From the NCBI RefSeq assembly GCF_000754095.2, contig NZ_JQSG02000006.1, positions 79,429 through 143,428 on the forward strand: a stretch of DNA of 64,000 nt, given 5' to 3'. Shown here one piece after another: positions 41,192-48,726 of this stretch. The notes below the pieces were generated by a model, which was not told where the DNA came from, ran no database searches, and saw only the letters and a list, made by a program, of their open reading frames with translations. Both the position numbers and the translations under genes were made by a program. Within the stretch, counting starts at the first letter, position 1, and every line of letters starts with the position of its first letter. Source of the stretch: Acidihalobacter prosperus (lineage in GTDB: Bacteria > Pseudomonadota > Gammaproteobacteria > DSM-5130 > Acidihalobacteraceae).

Positions 41192-41818
41192 GCCAAGCGC
41201 GCCATGCGCCAGCCAAAAGTACTGACTTTCTTGAACAAAGACCTCTCCTGCATGCGGGCGGATCACCTCATAGAGTTCGCGCGCCTCTGGGAAATTCTTC
41301 AGAACCTCATGCTTCGAACCGTCTGAAAGCGTTCGCAGTTGAAATGTATCTCCCGTTTCAGACCGACGCGATATCGGAGTACTGCTCCCTTCAACGTAGC
41401 GATTGTCAAAGAACACAAACCGGGTTCCGGGTTCAAGAGCATGCGCTAGACCTGCCAAGAATGCACTGATCTTGCTGCGCCCGATGTGGGACCAGAAGAA
41501 GCCAGCAACGAGGCAGTTGTACTGCGAAGAAGGTGGCAAAGCGTATGCGTCTAGTGCGCCAGCCGTAACTTTGGGCGAGCTGCATGATTCCAGGGCGACT
41601 TGAGCGAGCTTTGGGGATGCGTCCGTTGCGTGCACCGAGGCGGCGGACTTGATCATTCGGCGTGTCCAGTAGCCCGTGCCGCAAGCAAGCTCCAGCACGT
41701 GAAGGCCGGAAACCAGCCTCAGCAAATTTTTCTCAAGCTCTGCGAGATCGCCTTGGCGCTCAGGCTTTGAATAGATCGCCTCGTATTCAGGCTGGCGTTG
41801 TTCGTAGTACTGGAGCAT
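41186..41818 (-). CDS. SAM-dependent methyltransferase (cassette)
   Basis: A 210-residue class I methyltransferase with a SAM motif HVLELACGTGYWTRRM, acidic strand SVHATDASPKL and a Post-I ALDAYALPP stretch. The order is typical for small-molecule or tRNA/quinone methyltransferases, with no target-recognition domain for DNA. The ATG at 41818 is inside the cassette; an earlier in-frame ATG at 41845 lies in the preceding attC. The cassette is complete. Confidence 0.9.
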   Translation of the reverse strand: MLQYYEQRQPEYEAIYSKPERQGDLAELEKNLLRLVSGLHVLELACGTGYWTRRMIKSAASVHATDASPKLAQVALESCSSPKVTAGALDAYALPPSSQYNCLVAGFFWSHIGRSKISAFLAGLAHALEPGTRFVFFDNRYVEGSSTPISRRSETGDTFQLRTLSDGSKHEVLKNFPEARELYEVIRPHAGEVFVQESQYFWLAHGALGG

Positions 41819-41829
41819 CTTTTTTTGGC

Positions 41830-41916
41830 GGCTAACGCCGCGCATCACCAGCCGCAAAAAGCATGGCGACGAAGACGCTGTGCTTTTTGCAGTCTGAGTG
41901 AATGCGATTGTTAGCC
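41830..41916 (-). other. attC site 10 (after PD-(D/E)XK gene)
   Basis: Minus-strand cores GGCTAAC (41916-41910) and GTTAGCC (41836-41830). The arms are GCAAAAAGCA/TGCTTTTTGC. 87 bp. It shares its arm sequence with attC site 5, although the genes they follow are unrelated. Confidence 0.87.
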
Positions 41917-43200
41917 AATTTCATTATCGACCTTTAGTGTTGGCTCAAGAAGTTTATAGAGCGCGTTGTGCCAATTAGGTATTTGCCAGTTGATTTGTGG
42001 AAATTCTGACTTCCAATCTTCCCCATAAAGATCCTGGCGTGCAAAGCATCCGGCCCCTCTTAAGTATGCCGGTACGCCTTTGACGAAATTGACACCATTT
42101 CCTTTATGCACCCATCCATTGGGTATGGGGAAAAACTCATCAAGAAGCTCAAGCGCTTCTGGAATCTTTTCCGATGGAATACCTGTCGCCTCTGATATTT
42201 GCAGTAGCTCTCTTTCATCGGTTGGGCAGTAAAACCCACCAAAGACCTCGATAAACACTTGGAGAAAATATGGGATGTGCTGCGCATACTCAAATTTACT
42301 GAGCGCGTTCATTCCATTCTTAAATGAGTCGGGAAGAAGCGCCTTTATGAGATTCCCCCAACTAAATGCATTCCCCTTCTTGCTTTGTGAGTCAGCTTCC
42401 TCAAGCAGTGCATCGTATGCGTTTTTGATGATTGCAATCCTGGCCCGAAACTCTTGTGCCATGACGTACTGCAAGTGGGCGCGACCATACTTATCTGACA
42501 CGGAACTACGAACAGCCTTCACATTATCTTGCGAGGTATCTGCAACATAATTAATCAAGCTTGAAGTTATCTGCGGATACACCTTGTATGCATCATATAA
42601 AGCATCAACTCGTGAAATCGGTGATTTCTTAAATAGGCACTCATCTAACGCGGCAAGATAATTTTGGGTATTTCGAATTGCCTCGGGGATTTCCGCGTGA
42701 CTTTTGCACCATTCTCTGAATTTACTTTGAGCTATTCGGTCAGCTGACCTAGACCACCACGACGTAAGGAATATGCATTTTGCGATTTTTTCCGGTATAT
42801 CAAGGCCGACGGGAATATTTTCTGATTTCTCTTCTCCATCAATATTGATATTTATCGTGGATACTGGAACGCTCCCGCATACTTCTTGTATTGCGCCTTT
42901 TTTTGTCTCATTAGTTACTTTCTTGTGTATTAGCCATGCGTGGGTCTCGGATGTATATAGCACTTGTCCATAGAGCTTAAAGATATCTGAAATACCCCAT
43001 TTCCCACTCTTGACCTCAACAACCTTACGGTTTTGGTAGTCATTTGTGGGGGTGGCTAGTGCGTCAAATTCAAGAACCTCTTCGCTACCTTTTTTAAGAA
43101 TGAGTCGAGTTTCCAAATAATATCCATGCGCTTGTAACAAAGAACATATCTGATCTTCGTAGTCGTATCCGTGTGCATCCTTAGGTAAACGTATGGGCAT
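41911..43200 (-). CDS. PD-(D/E)XK nuclease-like protein of unknown function (cassette)
   Basis: A 429-residue protein, large for a cassette. The N-terminal about 90 residues show a restriction-endonuclease-type core: Glu 15 on the first helix, Asp 46 in LEFDALA, the E-x-K pair at 62-64 (VVEVKSGKWG) and the QxxxY-type tail Q79 to Y82 (YGQVLYT). The rest (about 100-429) is mostly helical, AT-rich in composition and unrelated to anything I recognise. There is no methyltransferase or ATPase partner of its own. Nuclease defence or conflict function is an inference from the fold. Confidence 0.8.
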   Translation of the reverse strand: MPIRLPKDAHGYDYEDQICSLLQAHGYYLETRLILKKGSEEVLEFDALATPTNDYQNRKVVEVKSGKWGISDIFKLYGQVLYTSETHAWLIHKKVTNETKKGAIQEVCGSVPVSTININIDGEEKSENIPVGLDIPEKIAKCIFLTSWWSRSADRIAQSKFREWCKSHAEIPEAIRNTQNYLAALDECLFKKSPISRVDALYDAYKVYPQITSSLINYVADTSQDNVKAVRSSVSDKYGRAHLQYVMAQEFRARIAIIKNAYDALLEEADSQSKKGNAFSWGNLIKALLPDSFKNGMNALSKFEYAQHIPYFLQVFIEVFGGFYCPTDERELLQISEATGIPSEKIPEALELLDEFFPIPNGWVHKGNGVNFVKGVPAYLRGAGCFARQDLYGEDWKSEFPQINWQIPNWHNALYKLLEPTLKVDNEIG

Positions 43201-43218
43201 GGCTACTCCATGGCTAAC

Positions 43219-43602
43219 TTAAAGTAGACACCCTAAAGGGGTGCGTTGAATCACACCTGGCAGGTGCCTAAACTACAATCATGCTTGCCTTATCAAGGCT
43301 TGCACATCACATCAAGCCGTCAAATACACCCTAAAGCGGACAACAAGTACACCTCTGCGCGCAGCCGGGATCGAATAGCTGCATCCGCAGTCCAATACCC
43401 ACTCACGCTAAAAAATTAGGAACTGGCGCGGTCACACCGCGATAGCCGAGCTTGTTTCCCTACATGTGAAATTCCACGGTATCGAGCACCATCGCCCGCA
43501 CGCGCCAAGCGAATGACCACGATAGACAACGGGTTAATGAAGTAGAGCTGTGGGTGGCTGATAAGTTCCGCCGCTGAGCGATGGTCAAGCGTGAAAAGGC
43601 AC
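43219..43602. other. Gap at the open end of the cassette array, no gene
   Basis: About 380 bp between the last cassette boundary (43218) and the codA stop. It would be the place of attI and an integrase in a complete integron, but no integrase frame exists on either strand. It contains an 11-bp direct repeat (ACACCCTAAAG at 43228-43238 and 43326-43336) and an inverted repeat CACCTG-G-CAGGTG at 43254-43266. A minus-strand frame at 43416-43655 has no domain support. Confidence 0.6.
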
Positions 43603-44868
43603 TCAGCCCGGCGGCGAAACGTCCAACGCCTCGCCCAAGACCCGCATCCCCACACCTTCGCGCTCGGCGACGAGTACGCCGTTACGGAATATGGCGCGGC
43701 GTGGCGGGAGACGGCGCAGGGCCTCGTCCTCCGTGGGGACGTCCCACAGGATGAGGTCGGCGGGGGCGCCGATGGCGACGGCGTGATCGCTCAGGCCGAA
43801 GGCGGCGGCGGGCATGTCGGTGAGCATGCGGAACAGCCAGGGGCGTTCGTCCGCGCCGACGATCTGGGCGTAGTGCATGAGCACGAAGGCGGCCTTGAGC
43901 GGGTCGCCGTCGCCCATCGGATACCAGGGGTCCATCACGGAGTCGTGGCCGCAGGCGACGTTGAGCCCTGCCTGCAGCATTTCCTTGATGCGCGCGTGGC
44001 CGCGGCGCGTGGGATAGCCGTCGAAGCGCCCCTGCAGCACGGAGTTGTCCAGCGGATTGGTGACCACGTGCAGGCCGGCGCGGGCCATGTAGCCGATCAG
44101 CTTGCCGGCGTAGGCGCCGTTGTAGCCGTGCGAGGCGGTCAGGTGGCTGGCGGTGACCTTGCCGGACAGGCCCTGGCGCAGGGTCTGCGCGGCCATGACC
44201 TCGACGAAGCGCGACTGGTCGTCGTCGGTCTCGTCGCAGTGGATGTCGACCAGCCGGCCGTGTTCGCGCGCCTGCGCGAGCACCCATTCGACCGAGCGCA
44301 CGCCGTCCTCGCGCGTCATCTCGAAGTGCGGGATGCCGCCGATGCAGTCCACGCCCAGCGCGATGGCCTCGCGCATCAGCGCCTCGCCGTCGGCGAAGGC
44401 GTAGATGCCCTCCTGCGGGAAGGCGACGAGCTGAAGATCGAGGGTGCCGCGCAGGTCCTCGCGCAAACGCAGGAGCGCGCGCAGGGCGACCAGCGAGGGG
44501 TCGCAGACGTCGACGTGGGTGCGCACGTGGGTGACGCCGTGCGACAGCATCCACAGCAGCGTCTTGCGCGCCCGCGCGTAGACCGATTCCTCGGTCAGCG
44601 CGGGCTTGATCTCGGCCCACAGGGCGATGCCTTCCCACAGCGTGCCGCTGCGGTTCGGGCGCGGGGTGCCGGCGGTGAGCGTGGCGTCGAGGTGGCAATG
44701 CAGCTCGACGAAGCTCGGGCTGAGCAGGCCGCCCGCCGCGTCGATCTCGGTGCCGCCGCCCGGCAGGTGCGGGCCGATGGCGGCGATGCGTCCGCCGGCG
44801 ATGGCGACGTCGCAGGGCTCGGCGCCGCGGGCGGTGATGCGGGCATTGCGGATCAGGATGTCGGTCAT
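43603..44868 (-). CDS. codA: Cytosine deaminase
   Basis: A 421-residue amidohydrolase converting cytosine to uracil and ammonia. It has HCHLD at residues 57-61 for the metal, VTHVRTHVDV, the HCDET motif (IHCDETDDDQ) whose Glu works with the metal Asp, ASHLTASHG, and ACGHDSVMDPWYPMGDG with the catalytic Asp. These match the CodA signatures. It follows the cytosine permease gene by 105 bp on the same strand. A GC-rich hairpin lies in that gap (stem 44907-44915 with 44925-44933). Confidence 0.95.
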   Translation of the reverse strand: MTDILIRNARITARGAEPCDVAIAGGRIAAIGPHLPGGGTEIDAAGGLLSPSFVELHCHLDATLTAGTPRPNRSGTLWEGIALWAEIKPALTEESVYARARKTLLWMLSHGVTHVRTHVDVCDPSLVALRALLRLREDLRGTLDLQLVAFPQEGIYAFADGEALMREAIALGVDCIGGIPHFEMTREDGVRSVEWVLAQAREHGRLVDIHCDETDDDQSRFVEVMAAQTLRQGLSGKVTASHLTASHGYNGAYAGKLIGYMARAGLHVVTNPLDNSVLQGRFDGYPTRRGHARIKEMLQAGLNVACGHDSVMDPWYPMGDGDPLKAAFVLMHYAQIVGADERPWLFRMLTDMPAAAFGLSDHAVAIGAPADLILWDVPTEDEALRRLPPRRAIFRNGVLVAEREGVGMRVLGEALDVSPPG

Positions 44869-44973
44869 AAGGCCTCGGTCGGTCTACGGGGCCGGCGCCC
44901 CGGCGGGCCGCCGCCGTCCGTGCGGGCGGCGGCGCGTGCGTCGTCTCATTTTAGGGCGCCGCCCTGGCCGGCG

Positions 44974-46395
44974 TCAGCGCGCGTGCGCGCGCAGTTCGAT
45001 CGGCCGCAGGATCGCGTAGACGATGGCGGCGAAGACCACGCCCAGCTCGAAGCCGACGTCCATGCCGTAGGGCGGGTTGAACAGCGCGGCGACGGGGCCG
45101 ACGAAAAGCAGCTGCGCGGCGCCGAGATACACGCCGAACAGGCCGGAGGCCATGGCGACGATCGCCGCCCAGCCCACCGGCAGGTGACGCGCCTCGTTCC
45201 AGCCGTCCAGGTTGTAGCGGCCGCGGCGCACGATGAAGTGCTCCAGCAGCAGGATGATCGACCACGGACCGAGCCAGTACGCCACCATCAGCAGGAAGTT
45301 CTCCAGCGCGGCGTTGAAGTGCGCCGCTGCGGCGATGGCGATGGCGATGTAGACCACCGCGCCGATGAAGGTCCAGACCGCGCGGTTGACCTTGTGGAAG
45401 GCGCGTCCGAGCACCTGCATGGACAGGCCGAGGCTGTAGTCGTTGGGGATGTTGTTGGCGATGACCGACAGCGCGAGCAGGAGCAGCAGCAGCTCGCCGA
45501 AACCGCCCAGCGGATGCAGCGCCGCGGCCAGCAGCGCGCCGCCGCCCTCGTTCGCGGCCTTGGCGAAGGCGCCGACCGTGGTCAGCGACAGGCCGAGGGT
45601 CTCCAGCAGGATGCAGGGGATGGTCACACCGAAGAAGGTCAGCCAGAAGATCTTCGCGGGCGGGGTGTGCTCGGGCTGGTTGACGCTGTAGTCCGCCGCA
45701 TAGGAGCTCCAGCCGGTGGCGAAGCCGTAGATCGCGCCGCCGAAGGAGATCAGCGAGGCCCAGTGCGCGACGTTCCACGCCGGCGTGGGCACGATGCCCA
45801 TCTGGCCGCCGGCGGTGAAGGCGACGATGAGGAAGATCGCCGCCATCGGCATCCAGGCGTAGCGCTCGTAACGGTGCACGTAGCGGTAACCGTACACGCT
45901 GACCGCGGTGGTGAGCGCGGCGATCGCCAGGATCGAGGCCCACACCGGCACGGCACCGTGGCTCAGCGCGGTGATGATCTGCGAGCCCACGATCACGTTC
46001 ACCGCCGACCAGCCGATGCAGGCGGCGACGTTGAACAACGCCATGATCTTCGCGCCGTGCCAGCCGAAGGAGAAGCGCGCGATGGTCATCTGGCGCAGGC
46101 CGAGGCGCGGGCCGAGGGTGGAGAAATAGGCCACCGGCAGCACGCCGAGCATGTTGAAGGCGAGGATCACCAGGAAGCTGTCCCAGAAGCCGAGGCCGAA
46201 CACCGGGATGGCCAGCGCGCCGAGCGCCACGGTGGAAATGACCATGTTGGCGGACAGCCACAGGGTGAAGTTGTCGAAAATGCTGACGTGGGTGCGCTCG
46301 TGCGGCAGCACGCGCTCGATGCCGCGCGCCTCGATGCCGCCGGGGAAGACGGCCGGATTGACGCCCAGACTGGAATCGTCGGCTGAAGTGGACAT
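44974..46395 (-). CDS. codB: NCS1 family cytosine permease
   Basis: A 473-residue twelve-helix transporter importing cytosine with a cation. Signature features are the acidic N-terminus, RTHVSIFDNFTLWLSANMVI, FNMLGVLPVAYFSTLGPRLG and TGWSSYAADYSVNQP, followed by IPNDYSLGLSMQ. The start MSTSADDSSLGVNPAVFPGG was chosen because earlier in-frame codons are low-complexity. It lies upstream of codA on the same strand, the usual codBA order. The permease/deaminase pair is coherent: import then deamination. Confidence 0.95.
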   Translation of the reverse strand: MSTSADDSSLGVNPAVFPGGIEARGIERVLPHERTHVSIFDNFTLWLSANMVISTVALGALAIPVFGLGFWDSFLVILAFNMLGVLPVAYFSTLGPRLGLRQMTIARFSFGWHGAKIMALFNVAACIGWSAVNVIVGSQIITALSHGAVPVWASILAIAALTTAVSVYGYRYVHRYERYAWMPMAAIFLIVAFTAGGQMGIVPTPAWNVAHWASLISFGGAIYGFATGWSSYAADYSVNQPEHTPPAKIFWLTFFGVTIPCILLETLGLSLTTVGAFAKAANEGGGALLAAALHPLGGFGELLLLLLALSVIANNIPNDYSLGLSMQVLGRAFHKVNRAVWTFIGAVVYIAIAIAAAAHFNAALENFLLMVAYWLGPWSIILLLEHFIVRRGRYNLDGWNEARHLPVGWAAIVAMASGLFGVYLGAAQLLFVGPVAALFNPPYGMDVGFELGVVFAAIVYAILRPIELRAHAR

Positions 46396-46565
46396 GCGAT
46401 AGCTTCCTCGTTTGTTGTTGTGGTTTGTCCGCGCCGGGCGGCCGCGCGCGCCTCGGGGACGCGGAGCACCGCCATGACGGCTGGCCGGGGCAAAATGCAA
46501 ATATCGGACCGCCGGACGGCGGCGCCCCGTGGCGGCCCGGTAACGAGGAAGCGGATGGTAACAGC

Positions 46566-46600
46566 AGGCGGGCCTGCACCCAAAGCGTGCAGGCCCGCCT
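46566..46600 (-). terminator. Perfect 14-bp stem-loop after the binding-protein gene
   Basis: Bases 46566-46579 pair perfectly with 46587-46600, leaving a 7-base loop (CCAAAGC on the plus strand). It starts 13 bp downstream of the stop of the binding-protein gene on the minus strand. No U-tract follows, so it may be a transcript stabiliser or attenuator-like element more than a simple terminator. Confidence 0.6.
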
Positions 46601-46612
46601 CGATGCGGCGCG

Positions 46613-47611
46613 TTATTCGCTCGCCACGGCGGCGCCGGGGGGCCAGCCCACCCCGCTCGGCACGTAGTGATAGGCGCCGCTGAGGTTGGGGTCCCGCGGC
46701 AGGATGCCGGCATCGGCCAGCTGCCGAGCCATGCGCCGGAGCACGGTGCCGTCGATGCGGCCGAGGTCGTAACCCACCGGCGGACGCATGATCTCGTAGA
46801 TCTTGGCCAGCCCCTTGAGCTCGAAGGGGATGTTCAGGCTCGGCGAGGCCTTGGCCAGCATCTTGCCGGCCTCTTCGGGGTGCTGGAAGGCATAGCGGTA
46901 GCCGCGATAGCGCGCGTGCAGCACTTGGCGGATGATCTCGGGGTGCTCGCGCAGGGTCTTCTCGGTGGTGAACACCACGTTCTCAGGCCAGTCGACGCCC
47001 AGATCGCTGTACGACACCACGTGATACGGCTGCTTGGCGTGCTCGGCCGCCACCATCACCTCGTTGTAGACCATGCCCGAGGCGAACTCGTAGCGGTGAT
47101 TGAGCCAGGCGCCGAGGGTGGCCGGATCGCCGGTCTGGTTGACGATCTGGACATGCTGCGCCCAGTCCTTGCCGAACACGGCCTTGATCGGCGTGTCGTA
47201 ACCGATCCAGGTGGCGAAGGTGCCGTGGATGTCGTCCTTGGTCTTGACCGGTTTCCAGGACAGGATTCGCATCGCCGAGTGCTGGAAATCGGCGGACAGG
47301 ATCACCAGCGGCAAGCCCTGGCTGAGCCGCGCGCGCACGACGTTGTATGGCAGGTCGACACCCAGGGCGACGACGCCGTCGCGACTGGCGGCCATCACCC
47401 GCTGGATGGGCGACAGCCCCGGGCCGCCCGGCACGATGCGCACGTCGAGATCGCCGAAAAAGCCCTTATCCTTGGCCACCACGTCGCCGATCGACTCGGC
47501 GTGGATGAACCAGGATTCGATCACCTGCACCGACGGCTTCTCCGCCGCCTGAGCGCCGAAGGCCGCGAAGCCCAGCAGCAACAGCCCTGCCCTTGCCCAT
47601 TTCTGAATCAT
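46613..47611 (-). CDS. ABC transporter substrate-binding protein (NMT1/SsuA-like)
   Basis: A 332-residue periplasmic binding protein with a signal peptide (about 1-22, cleavage near AQA-AE). The mature part has the two-lobe periplasmic fold of NMT1/THI5-like proteins (GDVVAKDKGFFGDLDVRIVPGGPGLS, later VVSYSDLGVDWPENVVFTTEKTL). Members bind nitrate, sulfonates, or pyrimidine/thiamine precursors. Linkage to cytosine and purine deaminases suggests a nucleobase or related ligand. The ATPase subunit is not adjacent. Confidence 0.9.
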   Translation of the reverse strand: MIQKWARAGLLLLGFAAFGAQAAEKPSVQVIESWFIHAESIGDVVAKDKGFFGDLDVRIVPGGPGLSPIQRVMAASRDGVVALGVDLPYNVVRARLSQGLPLVILSADFQHSAMRILSWKPVKTKDDIHGTFATWIGYDTPIKAVFGKDWAQHVQIVNQTGDPATLGAWLNHRYEFASGMVYNEVMVAAEHAKQPYHVVSYSDLGVDWPENVVFTTEKTLREHPEIIRQVLHARYRGYRYAFQHPEEAGKMLAKASPSLNIPFELKGLAKIYEIMRPPVGYDLGRIDGTVLRRMARQLADAGILPRDPNLSGAYHYVPSGVGWPPGAAVASE

Positions 47612-47677
47612 GCCCTTGTCTCCCTTTTGTGTTGGCCCTTCAAGTCGTGCATCGGCGCCGGCCGGGCCGGCGCCGGT

Positions 47678-48469
47678 TCAGCCGGCCGCGCGCAGCCGCA
47701 TCCGGTGCCAGCCCAGCACCCGGCGTTCCAGCAGCTCCAGCAGCCCCATCAGCAGCCAGCCGAGCACGGTGCACAGCAGGGCGCTGAGGAAAACCCGTGG
47801 GGTATTGCCCACGTAACGCGAATCCATGATCAAAAAGCCCAGCCCCTGATAGGCGCCGAACAGTTCGCCCACGATGGCGCCGTTGACCGCCGCCATCGCG
47901 CCGCCCTTGAGGCTGGTCATCAGCACCGGCAGCGACGCCGGCAGCTTGAGGTAGAGCAACCGCTGCATGAAGCTGGCGCTGTAGGAGGTCATCAGGTCTT
48001 CGTACAGCGGCGGCGAGGCGCCGAAGGCCTGGTGGGTGTGATAGACCACGGCGAAGAAGCAGAACAGCGCGGCGGCCACGGTCTGCGCCTCCATCGGCGC
48101 CGGAAACCAGATCACCACCAGGCCGGCCATGGCCACGAAGGGGACCGAGTTGAGCGTGACCACCAGCCGCTGGATGTAGTCGCGCAGCCAGTGCGGCAGC
48201 CCGAGCAGCGCCACCGACACCAGCAGCGCGGCCACGCTGCCGACGACGAAGCCGATGCCAATCTCGGCGGCGGTGATGAGGGTGAAGTGCAGCAGCAGGC
48301 CCGGCTGACGGCCGGCTTGGAGCAGCACCTGCAGGGGATCGGGCAGCAAATAGGTCTGGCCGTACAGACGCGCGACCACCGCCCACAGCCCGATGCTGAC
48401 GACGCCGAAGATCACCCAGCGCCCGACCGCCGCGCCCCCGGCGCCGGCTGCTCCCCCCTTAGCCTCCAT
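47678..48469 (-). CDS. ABC transporter permease (NitT/TauT-like)
   Basis: A 263-residue membrane subunit with about six helices and the EAA-type loop (ELFGAYQGLGFLIMDSRYVG region preceded by AAVNGAIVGE). It starts MEAKGGAAGAGGAAVGRWVI. It belongs to the BPD_transp_1 class paired with NMT1-like binding proteins. It lies 66 bp upstream of the binding-protein gene and 257 bp downstream of the guanine-deaminase-like gene, all on one strand. The missing ATPase may be the one at 12026-12853. Confidence 0.9.
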   Translation of the reverse strand: MEAKGGAAGAGGAAVGRWVIFGVVSIGLWAVVARLYGQTYLLPDPLQVLLQAGRQPGLLLHFTLITAAEIGIGFVVGSVAALLVSVALLGLPHWLRDYIQRLVVTLNSVPFVAMAGLVVIWFPAPMEAQTVAAALFCFFAVVYHTHQAFGASPPLYEDLMTSYSASFMQRLLYLKLPASLPVLMTSLKGGAMAAVNGAIVGELFGAYQGLGFLIMDSRYVGNTPRVFLSALLCTVLGWLLMGLLELLERRVLGWHRMRLRAAG

Positions 48470-48726
48470 CTTGCCCGCCCTTTTGCCGTATGCCGGCCCG
48501 TCGCGAATGCGCGCGGGCCCGTCCAGAATCATAGCGGACTGGTCCGAAAACGCCGGACGCCCACCCGTATCGCGTCGCCGCCCTGTCCTGGCGCCGACGT
48601 CGGCCTTCGGTTTCGCCATGCAGGGAGTGGGCCGGATCGCGCAGGCCCGTCTCGCGCCGCCGGCTGGCGGGTGCGACGCGGCTCGTGCGGAGTCCGCGCA
48701 CCATGGCGGTGCGCGTGGCGCCTGGA

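Larger units (their letters stand above)
36351..43218 (-). mobile_element. Integron gene-cassette array without integrase (CALIN): nine cassettes, ten attC sites
   Basis: Nine minus-strand genes are each separated by 60-99-bp elements that start and end with RYYYAAC/GTTRRRY-type core sites and contain internal inverted repeats. For seven of nine cassettes the first bases after the upstream core match exactly the complement of that cassette's own outer core, which is a property only of integron cassettes. Gene content is heterogeneous in GC and function. No tyrosine integrase gene, intact or broken, is visible on either side, so the array is a cluster of attC sites lacking an integron integrase. 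An integrase elsewhere in the genome would have to mobilise it. Confidence 0.9.

Noticed and set aside
41830..41916. GCAAAAAGC arms shared by attC 5 and attC 10 considered as an insertion sequence end
   Set aside because: They are the internal hairpin arms of two attC sites of the same type, without a transposase or target duplication.
36351..43602. Possible integrase gene (intI) inside or beside the array
   Set aside because: I looked for a tyrosine-recombinase frame with its conserved box motifs on both strands within and around the array and saw none.
43416..43655. A 79-codon minus-strand frame between the array and codA
   Set aside because: It overlaps the codA 3' end and has no recognisable domain; I considered a broken toxin gene but could not support it.
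44907..44933. GC-rich hairpin between codB and codA as a terminator
   Set aside because: The 9-bp stem of GCC repeats has no U-tract on either strand and is of a kind expected by chance in this GC-rich gap.
43591..46386. A 931-codon open frame on the plus strand opposite codA and codB
   Set aside because: It is rich in Arg, Gly, Ala and His with no domain, and it mirrors two well-supported genes on the minus strand; long antisense frames are expected in GC-rich DNA.
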